Shown here: positions 33,299 to 40,613 of the stretch, piece after piece | Numbering within the stretch: position 1 is the stretch's first letter | Layout: each line of letters starts with the position of its first letter | Source of the DNA: an uncultured Bacteroidales bacterium | GTDB taxonomy: Bacteria > Bacteroidota > Bacteroidia > Bacteroidales > Paludibacteraceae | DNA length: 43,528 nucleotides | Direction: 5' to 3' | Assembly (NCBI GenBank): GCA_900319645.1 | Contig: ONPG01000018.1 | Location: forward strand, 1-43,528 | Made by a program: the position numbers and the translations under genes | Notes under the pieces: model-generated | Told to the model about the DNA's origin: nothing | Database searches by the model: none | What the model saw: only the letters and a program-made list of their open reading frames with translations

Positions 33299-34584
33299 AG
33301 TTTTTGTCCGTTGATAGAGAACGTTTCGCCGTTCCTGATGATTACTAATTGTCCGTTGCGAAGCACTTTTGCGGCAGGCAAAAGATCTTTCTGTATTTCG
33401 TCCAAGGCGGTTGGAGTGGCCATCCGATGCAGGTGTGCCGGCATTCCCCGTCTGATCATAGCTCCACCGACGGAAGTGCCTGTGATCCGGAACCACGCGC
33501 GGAAGCCCGGCATCTTCGCGTTCTCGTCATCGCCGTCTTCCGGCCAGTAGAGCAGGTCGTTGCCGCCGAGGAAGAGGTTGAGGTGTTGCTCTGCCCGGGT
33601 GTCATCGTTGATATGGGTCTTGCCGTAGAACCCGTGGAGGGTTACCTCGCCCGTTCCGGCGTCGTCCGCAGTAGCATCGTCGTCCCATGTGATGCCGGAG
33701 AAATGCAGGCGGTTCAGCACTTCGCCGTTGTCGGGCCACTGGATGAGGTAAGGCGTGCCGGCAACAAGTGTATTGCCCGTGAGAGGCGTGACATCGAGCT
33801 GGAGGGCGTCGTCCACCACGGATGCACCGGCGAACTCATAGACCTCGGCTCCCGCAAGCGGAGACAGACTGATATCCGGCACGCGGAAGGGCAGGGTGAG
33901 CGTGTTGAAACAGCCTGCCTTGCGGAGCGTGCGGAAGATATCGATTTCTGTTCGGGCGTAAGAGTCGCGGAACAAACTGATTTTGCTTTCCGTCACGGTC
34001 TGTTCGTCGTTCTCGTCGAGGAAGCATAAAGTCAATTGGCTGTCGTAGTAGGTGCTCCAGTTAGCCTCGTATCTGTACGCGCCGAGCGAAGGCACGCAGA
34101 TCTTCAAGCCCGGAGCGCAACCCGTAAAACCGTCTGTTCCCAAGGCGGGAGCTGTCTGCGGGCGGCAGAGCACATTGCTAAGCGCCGAGCAGTTATAGAA
34201 AGCGTAGCCGCCGATAGCGGTTACCGTAGGAGGAATAACGACATCCGTGAGAGAGGTGCAACCCTCAAAAGCAGAAGTGCTGATATCCTGCACGTTCCCT
34301 AATTCCACTTCGCTCAAAGCCGTGCAGCCCATAAAAGCCTGCGAGCCTATTTGCCCAACATTCTCCGGCAGCGAGACGGACGTGATGACCGTGTTGTTCT
34401 TGAACGCCTCTGCCTGAACGGTAGCGTCCTGACTCGGATCGGGCGAAGTGAGCCGCAGGATAGTTCCTGCTATCTCGTACTCGAGATTGGTGCCGCAGGG
34501 AGTCCCGGCAAAAGCTGTTCCTGCCCCTCCGATAAGAACTGCTGCAAGCAGCAGGAGATGTCCTTTTTTTTGCTCAAATGTCAT
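33295..34584 (-). CDS. BspA-like leucine-rich-repeat surface protein
   Basis: The start at 34584 gives a signal peptide (HLLLLAAVLIGGAGTAFA, ending near residue 26). The 429-residue protein has LRR_5/BspA repeats at about 65-165 (FKNNTVITSVSLPENVGQIG, FMGCTALSEVELGNVQDIST, FEGCTSLTDVVIPPTVTAIG, FYNCSALSNVLC). A second beta-rich domain (about 190-390) follows, then the end GQLVIIRNGETFSINGQKL, a C-terminal motif seen on exported Bacteroidales proteins. BspA-type proteins bind host matrix or other cells in some species; here adhesion is only a possibility. Confidence 0.83.
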   Translation of the reverse strand: MTFEQKKGHLLLLAAVLIGGAGTAFAGTPCGTNLEYEIAGTILRLTSPDPSQDATVQAEAFKNNTVITSVSLPENVGQIGSQAFMGCTALSEVELGNVQDISTSAFEGCTSLTDVVIPPTVTAIGGYAFYNCSALSNVLCRPQTAPALGTDGFTGCAPGLKICVPSLGAYRYEANWSTYYDSQLTLCFLDENDEQTVTESKISLFRDSYARTEIDIFRTLRKAGCFNTLTLPFRVPDISLSPLAGAEVYEFAGASVVDDALQLDVTPLTGNTLVAGTPYLIQWPDNGEVLNRLHFSGITWDDDATADDAGTGEVTLHGFYGKTHINDDTRAEQHLNLFLGGNDLLYWPEDGDDENAKMPGFRAWFRITGTSVGGAMIRRGMPAHLHRMATPTALDEIQKDLLPAAKVLRNGQLVIIRNGETFSINGQKL

Positions 34585-34642
34585 ATTTCTAATGATATTT
34601 TTTGTCCTAATCCTCACATTCGCTCGGAACGAACAGTACTTA

Positions 34643-35266
34643 TTATCGGATGAAATGCATGGGCTGCCAGGGTTCGCGGAGTGGCAGTGAGGGTGCGTTC
34701 TCTCCGCGGAGACCGCGGATCATCCAGGCGAGGTTGTGCGCCAGGGTGCGCATCGTTTGCAACCCTTCTGTGTCTTGTGCCACCTGACCTTCCTCGCGAC
34801 CGTAGGCGATGTTCCAGTACTGCGATGTGGCTAAAGGCATATTGAGCATCTGCATCGGCATCTGGAGTGCTTCAAAAGCCGCCGTAGCACCTCCGCGGCG
34901 GCAGATAGTGACCGCAGCGGCGGGTTTGTTCTGCATCTCGGCTCCGTTGGAGAAGCACAGCCGCTGCATGATTGCCAGCAGGGCTCCGTTCGGCTGGCCA
35001 TAATAAACCGGCGAACCAAACACGAAGCCATCCGCTTCGGCGAACTTGGCGGAGATGGCGTTGCACACGTCGTCGTCGAAGACACAACGACCGTTGCCTT
35101 TGGTCTTGCATGTGCCGCAGGCAATACACCCGCGAACGGGTTTGTTGCCGATCCAAACGATTTCGGAGTCAATACCTTCCGTTTGCAGGGTAGCGGCAAT
35201 CTCGCTGAGAGCCGTAAAGGTGTTGCCGTTCTTGCGCGGCGAACCATTGATAAGAATGACTTTCAT
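34643..35266 (-). CDS. flavodoxin-fold NAD(P)H-dependent FMN reductase or iron-sulfur flavoprotein
   Basis: The 207-residue protein has the FMN phosphate loop GSPRKNGNT (8-16), a Cys cluster (Cys47, Cys50, Cys53, Cys61 in GCIACGTCKTKGNGRC) and the FMN-contact segment FGSPVYYGQPNG. A compact CX2CX2CX7C cluster is typical of iron-sulfur flavoproteins (Isf) that bind a 4Fe-4S centre, so the protein may relay electrons rather than act as a simple quinone reductase. Single gene with its own promoter at 35304-35335. Physiological partner unknown. Confidence 0.85.
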   Translation of the reverse strand: MKVILINGSPRKNGNTFTALSEIAATLQTEGIDSEIVWIGNKPVRGCIACGTCKTKGNGRCVFDDDVCNAISAKFAEADGFVFGSPVYYGQPNGALLAIMQRLCFSNGAEMQNKPAAAVTICRRGGATAAFEALQMPMQMLNMPLATSQYWNIAYGREEGQVAQDTEGLQTMRTLAHNLAWMIRGLRGENAPSLPLREPWQPMHFIR

Positions 35267-35303
35267 AGGATAGTTTTTATGTATTCCTAATAAAATTAGG
35301 CTG

Positions 35304-35335
35304 CAAAATTACAACTTTTTTTTCATATACGCAAA
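35304..35335 (-). promoter_or_regulatory. promoter of the flavoprotein gene
   Basis: Reverse strand TAATTTTG (35304-35311) and TTTG (35332-35335) with a 20-bp spacer. The rest of the gap up to the tRNA promoter (about 35336-35500) shows no gene. Confidence 0.7.
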
Positions 35336-35501
35336 TTTTTCTTCTTATTTGCGCGCATTAGGCATATACCCGTTCTATAATTATCGTGCATGCGAGTGCC
35401 TGCCTATCGGCAAAAACGCCCCTCCAAGAGCCGCATTTAACCCACCTAACAACCCTAAAATCAAAAAAAAGACACAAAAAATGCATTTTTTTGCAAAAAT
35501 A

Positions 35502-35533
35502 TTTGGTCATATCAAAAAAAAGCAGTACCTTTG
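35502..35533 (+). promoter_or_regulatory. promoter of the tRNA-Arg gene
   Basis: TTTG (35502-35505), 20-bp spacer, TACCTTTG (35526-35533). It may also feed rplS by read-through of the tRNA terminator. Confidence 0.75.
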
Positions 35534-35578
35534 CACCCGCTTTTGAAAAAATGCTCATCGAGCACTCACGAAAGCGAC

Positions 35579-35652
35579 GGTCCATTAGCTCAACTGAATA
35601 GAGTACCACACTACGGATGTGGGGGTTGCAGGTTTGAATCCTGCATGGATCA
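35579..35652 (+). tRNA. tRNA-Arg (anticodon ACG)
   Basis: All arms fold by hand: acceptor GGTCCAT/ATGGATC, D stem GCTC/GAGT, anticodon stem CCACA/TGTGG with loop CTACGGA (anticodon 35613-35615), T stem GCAGG/CCTGC, discriminator A. CCA is not encoded. The ACG anticodon is edited to ICG in bacteria to read CGU, CGC and CGA. Confidence 0.93.
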
Positions 35653-35653
35653 C

Positions 35654-35678
35654 AAAGGGGTTGAAAGCCTCTTTTTTT
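35654..35678 (+). terminator. terminator after tRNA-Arg
   Basis: AAAGGGG (35654-35660) pairs with CCTCTTT (35668-35674, one G-U) around a 7-nt loop, and the T-run continues. Confidence 0.65.
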
Positions 35679-35779
35679 ATCGCGCAAAGCCTCTGGCGAT
35701 TGCATTAGGTGCGGTTCGCAACCGAATAGTAGTGTATGCTTTGTGAGAATGTACTAATCCATAAAACAAACAAACAGAA

Positions 35780-36133
35780 ATGGATTTGATGAAGATTGCC
35801 GAGCAAGCTTTTGCCGGCGAGAAAAAAGAGTTCCCGGCTTTCAAAGCGGGAGATCAGATTACGGTTGGATACCGTATCAAAGAGGGTAACAAAGAGCGTG
35901 TTCAGGAGTTCCGTGGCGATGTAATCGCTATTCACGGAGAGGGGGACAAAAAACGTTTCACCGTCCGCAAAATGAGCGGTAACGTAGGTGTTGAGCGTAT
36001 CTTCCCGATGGACAGCCCCTTCATTGAGAGCATCACCATCAACAAGTATGGTAAAGTACGTCGCTCCAAGATCTATTATCTGCGTGAGCGCACCGGTAAG
36101 AAAGCTCGTATCCAAGAGCGCCGTGCTAAATAA
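35780..36133 (+). CDS. rplS: 50S ribosomal protein L19
   Basis: The 117-residue protein is full length. L19 sits at the 30S-50S interface. Typical features are the start MDLMKIAEQAFAGEKKEF, the SH3-like core (FKAGDQITVGYRIKEGNKER, VQEFRGDVIAI) and the basic end KIYYLRERTGKKARIQERRAK. No strong promoter is seen in the 100 bp after the tRNA terminator, so expression probably depends partly on read-through. Confidence 0.97.
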   Translation: MDLMKIAEQAFAGEKKEFPAFKAGDQITVGYRIKEGNKERVQEFRGDVIAIHGEGDKKRFTVRKMSGNVGVERIFPMDSPFIESITINKYGKVRRSKIYYLRERTGKKARIQERRAK

Positions 36134-36160
36134 AAAGAGGCTTCGGCCTCTTTTTTTTTG
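36132..36160 (+). terminator. intrinsic terminator of rplS
   Basis: AAAAAGAGGC and GCCTCTTTTT enclose a TTCG tetraloop, followed by more T; the stem begins at the stop codon. Confidence 0.9.
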
Positions 36161-36600
36161 GCATTGGCGTTGGCTTTGGCTTTGGCTACAAAAAAAATCG
36201 TCCTTCGGGGCGATTTTTTTGTGTGGGCGTAATCTCGAAATCTCGAGATGTCGAGATATCGAAATATCGAAATATCGAAATATCAAGCCAACGCCAATGC
36301 CAAAGCCAATGCATATTTGTCCATTGTCCATTGTCCATTGTCCACTGTCCTTTCAGTTTTCAGTCGAATATCGTTCCAATATCGGTCCATTATCGAGTCA
36401 ATATCGGGATAGGGGTCCCTTCGCAGGTGTTTTCTTTTAGCCAAAAATTGGTATAAAAAAGTACATGACCATATTGACCGTTTTGACCGTTTAGGGGATG
36501 AAACGGTCAATATGGTCAAAACGGTCAATACAAAAAATGATGTGGGACTATGAGATTTTGGAACTTTAAAGTCTCTTAGTTTCAAAGTCTCATTGCAAAT
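36160..36600. repeat. gene-free repeat region between rplS and the accessory block
   Basis: No gene is seen in these 440 bp. They contain in order: GGC(A/T)TTGGC words; a CGAAATAT/CGAGATAT tandem tract (36232-36283); the reverse complement of the first words; TGTCCATTGTCCATTGTCC units (36318-36350); a TTTCAGTTTTCAG stretch; a CGATATTGG-type block ending CTTCGCAGG (36366-36428) that is an inverted relative of 4764-4822; an inverted array of TTGACCGT units (36466-36531); and AAAGTCTC repeats (36555-36592). Confidence 0.75.
36190..36221. terminator. second hairpin, possibly a bidirectional terminator
   Basis: AAAAAAATCGTCC and GGGGCGATTTTTTT form an A/T-flanked hairpin resembling the terminators at 3860 and 9273. 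With T-runs on both strands it could stop transcription from both sides. Confidence 0.7.
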
Positions 36601-36605
36601 TTTTA

Positions 36606-36831
36606 CTATTTATCAAACCAGCCGTCTTCCTTGTTACGGTCGCGATAGTATCTGTTGCGTTCTTCTTTGGACATATTGCGTGTGTCTTTGTTATATTGCG
36701 ACATACGACCATAGTAATCGGCGGAAGCTTTGATACCACTTTTCCATGCTTCTTTCATACGATTGATTTGAGCGCTTAGCGCAGCCTGCAAGGCACATAA
36801 TAGCCAGCAGGAAAAGAATGGATCTTTTCAT
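36606..36831 (-). pseudogene. frameshifted small lipoprotein gene
   Basis: An ATG at 36831 starts a lipoprotein signal (MKRSILFLLAIMCLAGC), but that frame soon turns into non-protein-like sequence and stops. From about 36785 the neighbouring frame continues as a hydrophilic helical protein (SAQINRMKEAWKSGIKASAD, ending NKEDGWFDK) to a stop at 36606. Joining the frames with one shift gives a coherent short lipoprotein. Either the gene is broken or the sequence has an indel error. Confidence 0.55.
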
Positions 36832-36852
36832 AGTTGTAAAAGTTTAAATTTG

Positions 36853-36927
36853 TTAATCTATATTCCAATAGACATTCGGTTCGCCATCAAAGATGGTGTC
36901 AATGGACTTATTTTGAGTATGAGAGTT
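36853..36927 (-). pseudogene. 3' remnant of a small acidic protein gene (YWNID end)
   Basis: The reverse strand reads TIFDGEPNVYWNID then TAA, matching the end of the intact 43-aa gene at 39352-39483 (IFDGEPDAYWNID) at protein level and at roughly 80% in DNA over about 45 bp. No start or N-terminal half is present. Together with the intact copy it brackets the PIF1-like helicase gene. Confidence 0.55.
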
Positions 36928-37194
36928 TCTCTAAAGTTAGAGGATCACGTTCGCCTTCATAAAAAGCATTTAGTACCTCTTCAAAAATACCATTTGGCTC
37001 AACAACATCAAAGAGTGTCATGCATGAACGCACTTTGATAGCATCGATTGTTCCAAGAATTTCAAAGGCTGTTTTGGGAGCATGAAACAACCTTTTTCTG
37101 CTGTGTTCCAGAAGGGCGCATCGGTATTTGCTTGTTTCGTGCAAGAGGAGGCAAGGAGGATGATTGACAATATTGGAAGTAATAGTTTTTTCAT
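36908..37194 (-). pseudogene. frameshifted lipoprotein gene
   Basis: An ATG at 37194 gives a lipoprotein signal (MKKLLLPILSIILLASSC), and that frame ends after 58 codons. Near a run of five A (about 37088-37092) the -1 frame takes over with a plausible continuation (HAPKTAFEILGTIDAIKV, DVVEPNGIFEEVLNAFYEGE) to a stop at 36908. One indel in the A-run would restore a protein of about 95 residues. It starts 7 bp downstream of the helicase gene's stop and is probably the last gene of that unit. Confidence 0.55.
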
Positions 37195-37201
37195 AGTTGT
37201 T

Positions 37202-39307
37202 TTAATTATCTTGGTTTTCAAAATGGCTAATGAGAATGTTAATGAATAGAGAATATTGTTTCTCATCCATCTCCGAAAGGATAGTGTCCAGATTTTCATT
37301 TTTATTGAATGCATTAACGGCAGCTTTTATTGATTCTTGATTGCATTTTAATATATCCGCACATGAATACATCATCTTTTGTAGAGATTGAATGAACGGA
37401 ATATATCTCGGTTCTGATTTTATTGCCTCTATCATAATATGCGCACTTGGTTTCTCTAATTTGTATTCCGTCATAGCTGTCTGATAATAGTAACGGGCAT
37501 CCCAAACATCTACATCGTTTTTCCAACTTTCGTTTACTATTGCTGCATCAGAATATTTTTCTTGTGCATATAATGCCAAACTTTTCAAATAATACCATCT
37601 TGCTGAATTGCCGAACAACAACAAAACTTGATCTATAAAATGAATGGATCTTGCATAGTCTCCGTTCTCAAAACAAATTATGGCATTCAAGAAATGATCT
37701 TCCTCACTATTTCCGACTATTGTGTTGACAGGTTCGGTACTTGCCATTACTTTTTCTGCATTGTATGTGACAGCTAGCATTCTATCCGCTGCGTAATACG
37801 CTTTTTCCTCTAACTTACTATTCGCGTGAGTTGCTTTTTTCCTTTCATCAATTGGCAATGTAGATATATCTTTCCTTAAAGCTAATGTATTCAGCATTAT
37901 ACGGTTACATTCTTGCGCCGCTTTATCATAGTCTTTGTCTTGTAATGCCTGATAATATTGGGCATATTCTTTTATGTCTTTGGATATAATTCCTATATCA
38001 TTATACTCACCGAGGAACTTGTCTATTTCCGGTTTGGACATAATATAATGCAGGCGAATCGGGCACGTCAAATATAATCCTTCCAACGAACAAACACGGC
38101 TTAGTGCAACATATAATTGTCCCGGAATAAATACACCCGTACTCAAATCAAGTTTCAATTTATCAAAAGTCATTCCCTGGCTTTTGTGGATTGTAATTGC
38201 CCATGCTAATTTGAGGGGATATTGTTTGAAAGTTCCAATAACCTCATGCTCCAACTTGCGAGTATTCCGATTATATTTGTATCTAATATTTTCCCATTCT
38301 ACACGATTAACCGAAACCTCTATGCCATTATCCAATATAACCGAAATAGAATGATCTGTCAGCTTGCTTATAGTGCCTACTGTGCCGTTCACCCACTTAT
38401 GTTCTGTATCATTATGGGTAAACATAACACGCGTACCTTCTTTGAGAATAAGTTCTTCCGGAGCGGGGAAACTATTTTTCAGGAAAACACCCTCGATGAT
38501 TCCCCTATATGTAAAAACAGGGGCTTGAATTGCCTCTAAATGAGACTGATTGATGTGTTCTGCGGTATCATTGCGTGATGTCAAAATGAGTTGCTCTTTA
38601 GTCTCACATTCATTATTCTTTAACCCTATTTCATTTATCTTCAAGATTTCTTCACTATAGATACGTCCATGTCTGATATTATTCAGCATGTTTTGAAATT
38701 CTATATCGTTTTGACGGTAAATCTTAGTAAATTCAATTTTGGGAAGTTTAATCCTCTGGAAAACATGCGCATGATAGAAGTATGGTGTGATTGTTCCGTA
38801 TTCAGATTGAAAGAAATCGATCAATTCTGTTTCATTTCGTTCAACGACAGGCTCTAATTGATATAGGTCGCCGGAAAAAATCATCTGTTTGCCGCCAAAA
38901 GGCTGATCATTCTTCATCGCCGTTCTCAACACAGTATCAATGCCGTCGATTATATCGCATCTTACCATAGAGATTTCATCTATGATAATTGTATCCACTC
39001 GTTTGAGAACCTGCCATTTCCCTTCGTTTATTTGAAATTGTGTATCCTTGGTAATCGGCGTCAAGGGCATTCCGAACATCGAATGAATGGTAACACCTCC
39101 AGCTACGATAGCAGCGATGCCTGTTGGCGCTACGACTATAAACTGTTTATCTACATTTTCTTTGATGTAGTGAAGAAACGTAGTTTTACCTGTACCGGCC
39201 CGTCCTGTCAAGAAAAAACTGGCATTAGTATCACGCACAATCTCCAACGCCTGCATCTGCACCGGATTCTGCTCGTCTATCAATATGTGATTATCAGCTT
39301 CTGCCAT
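37202..39307 (-). CDS. PIF1-like SF1B DNA helicase with C-terminal helical extension
   Basis: The 701-residue protein has the PIF1/RecD2 motif order: Walker A GRAGTGKTT (35-43), APTGIAA (motif Ia), Walker B IIIDEISMV (107-115), GDLYQLEPV (motif III), IYRQ (motif IV) and the C-terminal AITIHKSQGMTFDKL and GQLYVALSRV (motifs V/VI). PIF1 helicases unwind DNA 5' to 3' and resolve G-quadruplexes and R-loops. Residues after about 430 form a helical region with TPR-like pairs not found in minimal PIF1. It follows the 43-aa acidic gene by 44 bp and shares its promoter. Confidence 0.88.
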   Translation of the reverse strand: MAEADNHILIDEQNPVQMQALEIVRDTNASFFLTGRAGTGKTTFLHYIKENVDKQFIVVAPTGIAAIVAGGVTIHSMFGMPLTPITKDTQFQINEGKWQVLKRVDTIIIDEISMVRCDIIDGIDTVLRTAMKNDQPFGGKQMIFSGDLYQLEPVVERNETELIDFFQSEYGTITPYFYHAHVFQRIKLPKIEFTKIYRQNDIEFQNMLNNIRHGRIYSEEILKINEIGLKNNECETKEQLILTSRNDTAEHINQSHLEAIQAPVFTYRGIIEGVFLKNSFPAPEELILKEGTRVMFTHNDTEHKWVNGTVGTISKLTDHSISVILDNGIEVSVNRVEWENIRYKYNRNTRKLEHEVIGTFKQYPLKLAWAITIHKSQGMTFDKLKLDLSTGVFIPGQLYVALSRVCSLEGLYLTCPIRLHYIMSKPEIDKFLGEYNDIGIISKDIKEYAQYYQALQDKDYDKAAQECNRIMLNTLALRKDISTLPIDERKKATHANSKLEEKAYYAADRMLAVTYNAEKVMASTEPVNTIVGNSEEDHFLNAIICFENGDYARSIHFIDQVLLLFGNSARWYYLKSLALYAQEKYSDAAIVNESWKNDVDVWDARYYYQTAMTEYKLEKPSAHIMIEAIKSEPRYIPFIQSLQKMMYSCADILKCNQESIKAAVNAFNKNENLDTILSEMDEKQYSLFINILISHFENQDN

Positions 39308-39351
39308 GTTTAAAGCATAATACCAATTTCTATAGCACCCTATATTAGGTG

Positions 39352-39483
39352 TTAGTCAATATTCCAATAGGCATCAGGTTCTCCATCAAAGATATCCCAA
39401 ATTTCATCATCAGAATATCCAGCCTCATCATGGGCATAAGTACCAGCAAACTCATCATCGCACCAATCGTTGTAGTAACTCAT
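39352..39483 (-). CDS. small acidic protein (43 aa, YWNID family)
   Basis: An ATG at 39483 with a strong AAGGAGG site (39491-39497) opens a 43-codon frame: MSYYNDWCDDEFAGTYAHDE, then GYSDDEIWDIFDGEP and a YWNID end. It is very acidic, rich in Asp and aromatics. From memory such small proteins recur in accessory regions of Bacteroidales. A partial copy of its 3' end lies at 36853-36900. Possible roles include DNA mimicry or an antitoxin, unproven. Confidence 0.65.
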   Translation of the reverse strand: MSYYNDWCDDEFAGTYAHDEAGYSDDEIWDIFDGEPDAYWNID

Positions 39484-39511
39484 AATTTTGCCTCCTTTTT
39501 TGTTTGACGAT

Positions 39512-39546
39512 GCAAAATTACTGCGAAGTTGTGCAACCTATTTGCA
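39512..39546 (-). promoter_or_regulatory. promoter/operator P3 of the acidic protein-helicase unit
   Basis: This 35-bp element contains a reverse-strand TAATTTTG -7 box (39513-39520) and the inverted repeat TGCAA-CCTAT-TTGCA (39532-39546). It matches 42370-42404 at 32 of 35 positions, so both units probably share a regulator. Confidence 0.68.
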
Positions 39547-39559
39547 TAAGGAGAATGTC

Positions 39560-40609
39560 TTAACTAAATAGCACGTTAGAATACTCGGAAATAGGAATAT
39601 TCTGCCCATTCCGATAAATCATCATCGATGGTTTTACTGCTTTTGCTTCAGAAGTAATAATCTCCTTCAGAGCTTTAATTGTTTGGTCTTTCGACTTCTC
39701 CGGCACAGAAGACCGATCGTTTAGTCCATCAGAAAAAATATACGAAAAAGTTAACTCTTGGTCACATAAAGCTCTCTTTTTCTCATTGTAAGCTTTAAGT
39801 TTATGTTCCGCCCGAATGATGTAATAATTCGAGAATATCTTTCTATTATGCGTTTTATCATAATTCAAGCAGTTCGCATTAATAGAGAGCAAAGATATAT
39901 TATATGCATATGGACGATTGATTTCTTTTTTGAGTTTATTGATTCTCTTTGCCAAATATGGCATATCAATTTCCATTCCATCTGGCTTCTTATCTTTTTT
40001 GAAATTTATCGTATCAAAATCAAAAACGATAGATACATCCAATACTCCAGATGCCATTGATTGTGGTAACAGCCGATTGAGAATCTGTATGAGGTTTATA
40101 AAAGAATCTTCGATGGTTTCTCCAGGATTACTGCTAAACAAATAGCGATCCACTATTACTATCGAATTAGAAGGAACAGCAAGACCGCCTAATAGTGCTT
40201 CCCAACTCTTCTCCTTATCGCTATCGGCAGTATCTATATGCCATCCTCTATTTGCAAAAAATGGCATAACCGGAGTAGTGTCTGTGGTATAACAAGCAAT
40301 GCCGTAATTTCTTTGCAAATTTTGAGAAATATCGCTCGGTAAATCCAATAAGAATGACGCAGTTGGCTCATCAAGAACAAGTTGATTATTAGCAGAAAGC
40401 TGCTCAATCCATTCCTGCACTGCATATATTTTCACATCCATTCGATGCAATACTTGAATCCAAGGATTCGCTATATCTATTTGCTCCTTTTGGATAGCAA
40501 CTTGTTTAGTAGAGAGGATTATCTTATACCATAAATCTAAAACGTAATCAGAATTTGCGTTTTCGCAAATTCTATAAAGCATATCCTCGGTAGTGAAAAG
40601 AATAAACAT
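39560..40609 (-). CDS. putative effector paired with the ATPase (unknown family)
   Basis: The 349-residue protein starts 4 bp after the ATPase stop, with its GAGGAG site inside the ATPase gene, so the two form a tight two-gene unit. I do not recognise the whole family. Visible features are IVIVDRYLFSS (about 150-160), VSIVFDFDTINF (192-203) and KTHNRKIFSNYYIIRAEHKL (252-271). The last resembles the HxR..TNY stretch seen in some PLD-like or MIT_C effector domains. A nuclease or NTP-degrading role triggered by the ATPase would fit two-gene abortive-infection systems (Septu-, PARIS- or AbiL-like), but it is inference. Confidence 0.6.
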   Translation of the reverse strand: MFILFTTEDMLYRICENANSDYVLDLWYKIILSTKQVAIQKEQIDIANPWIQVLHRMDVKIYAVQEWIEQLSANNQLVLDEPTASFLLDLPSDISQNLQRNYGIACYTTDTTPVMPFFANRGWHIDTADSDKEKSWEALLGGLAVPSNSIVIVDRYLFSSNPGETIEDSFINLIQILNRLLPQSMASGVLDVSIVFDFDTINFKKDKKPDGMEIDMPYLAKRINKLKKEINRPYAYNISLLSINANCLNYDKTHNRKIFSNYYIIRAEHKLKAYNEKKRALCDQELTFSYIFSDGLNDRSSVPEKSKDQTIKALKEIITSEAKAVKPSMMIYRNGQNIPISEYSNVLFS

Positions 40610-40613
40610 AATT

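Noticed and set aside
35358-35705. 115-codon reverse-strand frame
   Set aside because: It runs through the tRNA-Arg gene and its promoter; no protein-like features.
36230-36350. Short-period repeats resembling a CRISPR array
   Set aside because: Units are only 7-12 bp and contiguous, with no spacers of constant length and no cas genes.
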